From NCBI GenBank assembly GCA_003248935.1, contig QFQF01000016.1, forward strand, positions 1-64,000: DNA of 64,000 bases, in the 5' to 3' direction. Below are positions 62,721 through 64,000 of the stretch, in pieces. The DNA comes from Sphingobium sp. GTDB taxonomy: Bacteria; Pseudomonadota; Alphaproteobacteria; Sphingomonadales; Sphingomonadaceae. The position numbers and the translations under genes are program-made. The notes under the pieces were generated by a model. The model was not told the origin of the DNA. It searched no databases and saw only the letters and a program-made list of their open reading frames with translations. The stretch's first letter is position 1. The number at the start of each line of letters is the position of its first letter.

Positions 62721-63940
62721 GAACCTTTCTCCGGATGCGCGTCGACGGCGGCCTTGATCGCCGTAAGCAGCCGCATGCGTCCCTCGGCATGTTCCATGTC
62801 GAACACCGCGGGCCATGCCGCCAGCGTCACCACCACCAGCTTGCGGGCGGGATCGATATGGACGCCCTGGCCGAAAATGCCCCGGGCATCATAAGTGCCG
62901 TCGGCATTGGTCCACCAGAAATAGCCGTAGGACAAGCCCGGCCGCCCGGTCTCGATCCGTGTCGTCGTCGCTTGGGGAAGCCAGTCGTCTGGTAGCGCCG
63001 GTTTACCATCGATCCGCCCGCCATCAAGGATGAACTGGCCGATCCGGCCGAAATCGCGCAGCCCGGCGGAAAAACAGCAGCCGCCGGACTCGTCGCCATG
63101 GTCGTTGACCATCCACACGGCGTCGCGTTCCATGCCGTAGGGACGCCAGAGCTTCCGCGAGAGATAGTCGGACAGCGACTGTCCGGTCGCGCGGATCAGC
63201 AGCACGCCGGCAAGGTCGGTCTCGCCTGTCTTGTAGTTCCATTTCGTGCCCGGCGCCTCCTCCCGGGGAAGGCGGCGCATATAGCTGGTGATCGGATCGA
63301 GCCCCGGATCAGCCGGCGTCGTATACATGCGTGCGGCGTCCGAATCGGCGGCGTAATAATCCTCCACCCAATGCACGCCGGAGCTCATCGTCAGGAGCTG
63401 CGCGATCGTCACGCCGTCATAGGCGCTGCCCTTGAGCTCCGGCAGATAGTCGGCGATCGGATCGTCGACGCTCTTGATATAGCCATCCTTGATCGCAAAG
63501 CCGTAGAGCGTCGAGGTCAGCGACTTGGTAACCGAGAAGCCCGCCCAATGCCCCTTGCGCGTCAGCGTCGGCCCATAGCGTTCGAGGCGGATACGCCCGT
63601 TCTGAAGTACCAGAACACCCGCCGTGCCGTCGGCCTTCATATAGGCGTCGAGCGTCTCCGTTGCGTCGCCCTTCGCGAGCGTTACCGTCAGCGGCTTTCC
63701 CTTGAGCAACGGATGGACATGCCCGCCCGCCTTCACCACACGATGGGGCAGCAGCGTTTCCATATGCGGAAAGCGGTCCTGCCGTTGCTGCTGCGTCCAG
63801 ACCAGCACGTCGGCGGCCTTCACCTGCGGGGCCTTGGGTTCGGCGGCGAGCGCGCCGTTCGCCGCACTCAGCACTGCGAGGCCCAGCGTCATGGCCAGTC
63901 CCCCGACCCTTGCCCATCGCCCCGATTCCCGATCCGCCAT
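62717..63940 (-). CDS. Exported beta-lactamase-fold serine hydrolase, NylB-like
   Basis: The 407-residue protein has a signal peptide (VGGLAMTLGLAVLSAANGALA) and the class C/DD-peptidase fold. Ser136 and Lys139 lie in HWAGFSVTKSLTSTLYGF, Tyr195 in GVHWVEDYYAAD and Tyr236 in TKWNYKTGETDL. The offsets from Ser (3, 59, 100) are nearly those of 6-aminohexanoate-dimer hydrolase NylB (Ser112, Lys115, Tyr170, Tyr215), and the stretch DYLPELKGSAYDGVTIAQLL matches that subgroup. FGQGVHIDPARK near the C-terminus also fits. It is the first gene of the six-gene operon; an earlier gene could lie beyond the window. Confidence 0.85.
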   Translation of the reverse strand: MADRESGRWARVGGLAMTLGLAVLSAANGALAAEPKAPQVKAADVLVWTQQQRQDRFPHMETLLPHRVVKAGGHVHPLLKGKPLTVTLAKGDATETLDAYMKADGTAGVLVLQNGRIRLERYGPTLTRKGHWAGFSVTKSLTSTLYGFAIKDGYIKSVDDPIADYLPELKGSAYDGVTIAQLLTMSSGVHWVEDYYAADSDAARMYTTPADPGLDPITSYMRRLPREEAPGTKWNYKTGETDLAGVLLIRATGQSLSDYLSRKLWRPYGMERDAVWMVNDHGDESGGCCFSAGLRDFGRIGQFILDGGRIDGKPALPDDWLPQATTTRIETGRPGLSYGYFWWTNADGTYDARGIFGQGVHIDPARKLVVVTLAAWPAVFDMEHAEGRMRLLTAIKAAVDAHPEKGS

Positions 63941-64000
63941 GCTGGTCCCCGCACCCCCGATCGACCGAACAGGCCAGAAGTCGGCGGCGGTGGCAAGCCT

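Noticed and set aside
1..64000. CRISPR arrays, tRNA, rRNA or insertion sequences
   Set aside because: No regularly spaced direct repeats, no cloverleaf-like sequence in the intergenic gaps and no transposase gene were seen. Short RNA genes could still be missed by eye.

Overview
The window is a GC-rich alphaproteobacterial chromosome segment, most like Sphingomonadales. The signs are the glnD-mutS-maeB neighbourhood, an xth-ribA-YkuD operon, a DUF3297 gene, small HTH regulators of a type common in that order, and a sphingomonad-style intergenic palindrome behind ftsK. Most of it is ordinary core genome. There is no tRNA, rRNA, CRISPR array or intact mobile element; the only phage or gene-transfer-agent trace is a truncated terminase large-subunit fragment at the left edge.

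Region 1 (1-29.6 kb) is mainly housekeeping. It carries a secreted TonB_C-like protein, a DUF3857/transglutaminase protein, ftsK, a periplasmic TPR protein, a ribosomal-protein hydroxylase (JmjC cupin), rluE, lolA, xth-ribA-YkuD, glnD, mutS, maeB, an AI-2E-type membrane protein, a Rossmann protein, a DMT exporter coupled to a threonine aldolase, a periplasmic peroxiredoxin, a VOC protein, a lipoprotein, recF, a CHAP protein, DUF3297 and a small Arg-rich secreted protein.

Region 2 (29.8-43.9 kb) is a hemicellulose-sugar utilisation locus. It has an anchored Asp-box protein resembling GH74, a GH51 arabinofuranosidase, a Gfo/Idh/MocA sugar dehydrogenase, an IlvD/Edd-type sugar-acid dehydratase, an AraD1/GguC-type FAH-fold protein, DgoK, DgoA, GalM, a FucP-family permease and a FadR-subfamily GntR regulator. 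Together these give most of a non-phosphorylative route for L-arabinose and D-galactose. A matched pair of FadR-type operator sequences lies in the two divergent promoter regions, and an unannotated 31-codon ORF with a very strong ribosome binding site heads the main operon.

Region 3 (44-50.7 kb) holds a membrane protein overlapped by a winged-helix gene, a small conserved protein, a LuxR-type HTH protein with a C-terminal membrane anchor, and a MarR-controlled EmrAB/NodT-type tripartite efflux operon with a 12-bp palindrome upstream.

Region 4 (50.8-64 kb) is the most interesting part. Three convergent or divergent operons bring together an amidase-signature enzyme, an S58/P1 N-terminal-nucleophile peptidase, and a beta-lactamase-fold serine hydrolase with NylB-like active-site spacing. 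They also carry an alpha/beta hydrolase, a TTC38-like TPR protein, an aldehyde dehydrogenase, an SDR, and an oligopeptide-type ABC transporter whose substrate-binding protein is fused to its first permease through an extra transmembrane helix. The three hydrolase folds are those of the nylon-oligomer enzymes NylA, NylC and NylB. I infer a pathway for uptake and hydrolysis of unusual amides or peptides, substrate unknown.
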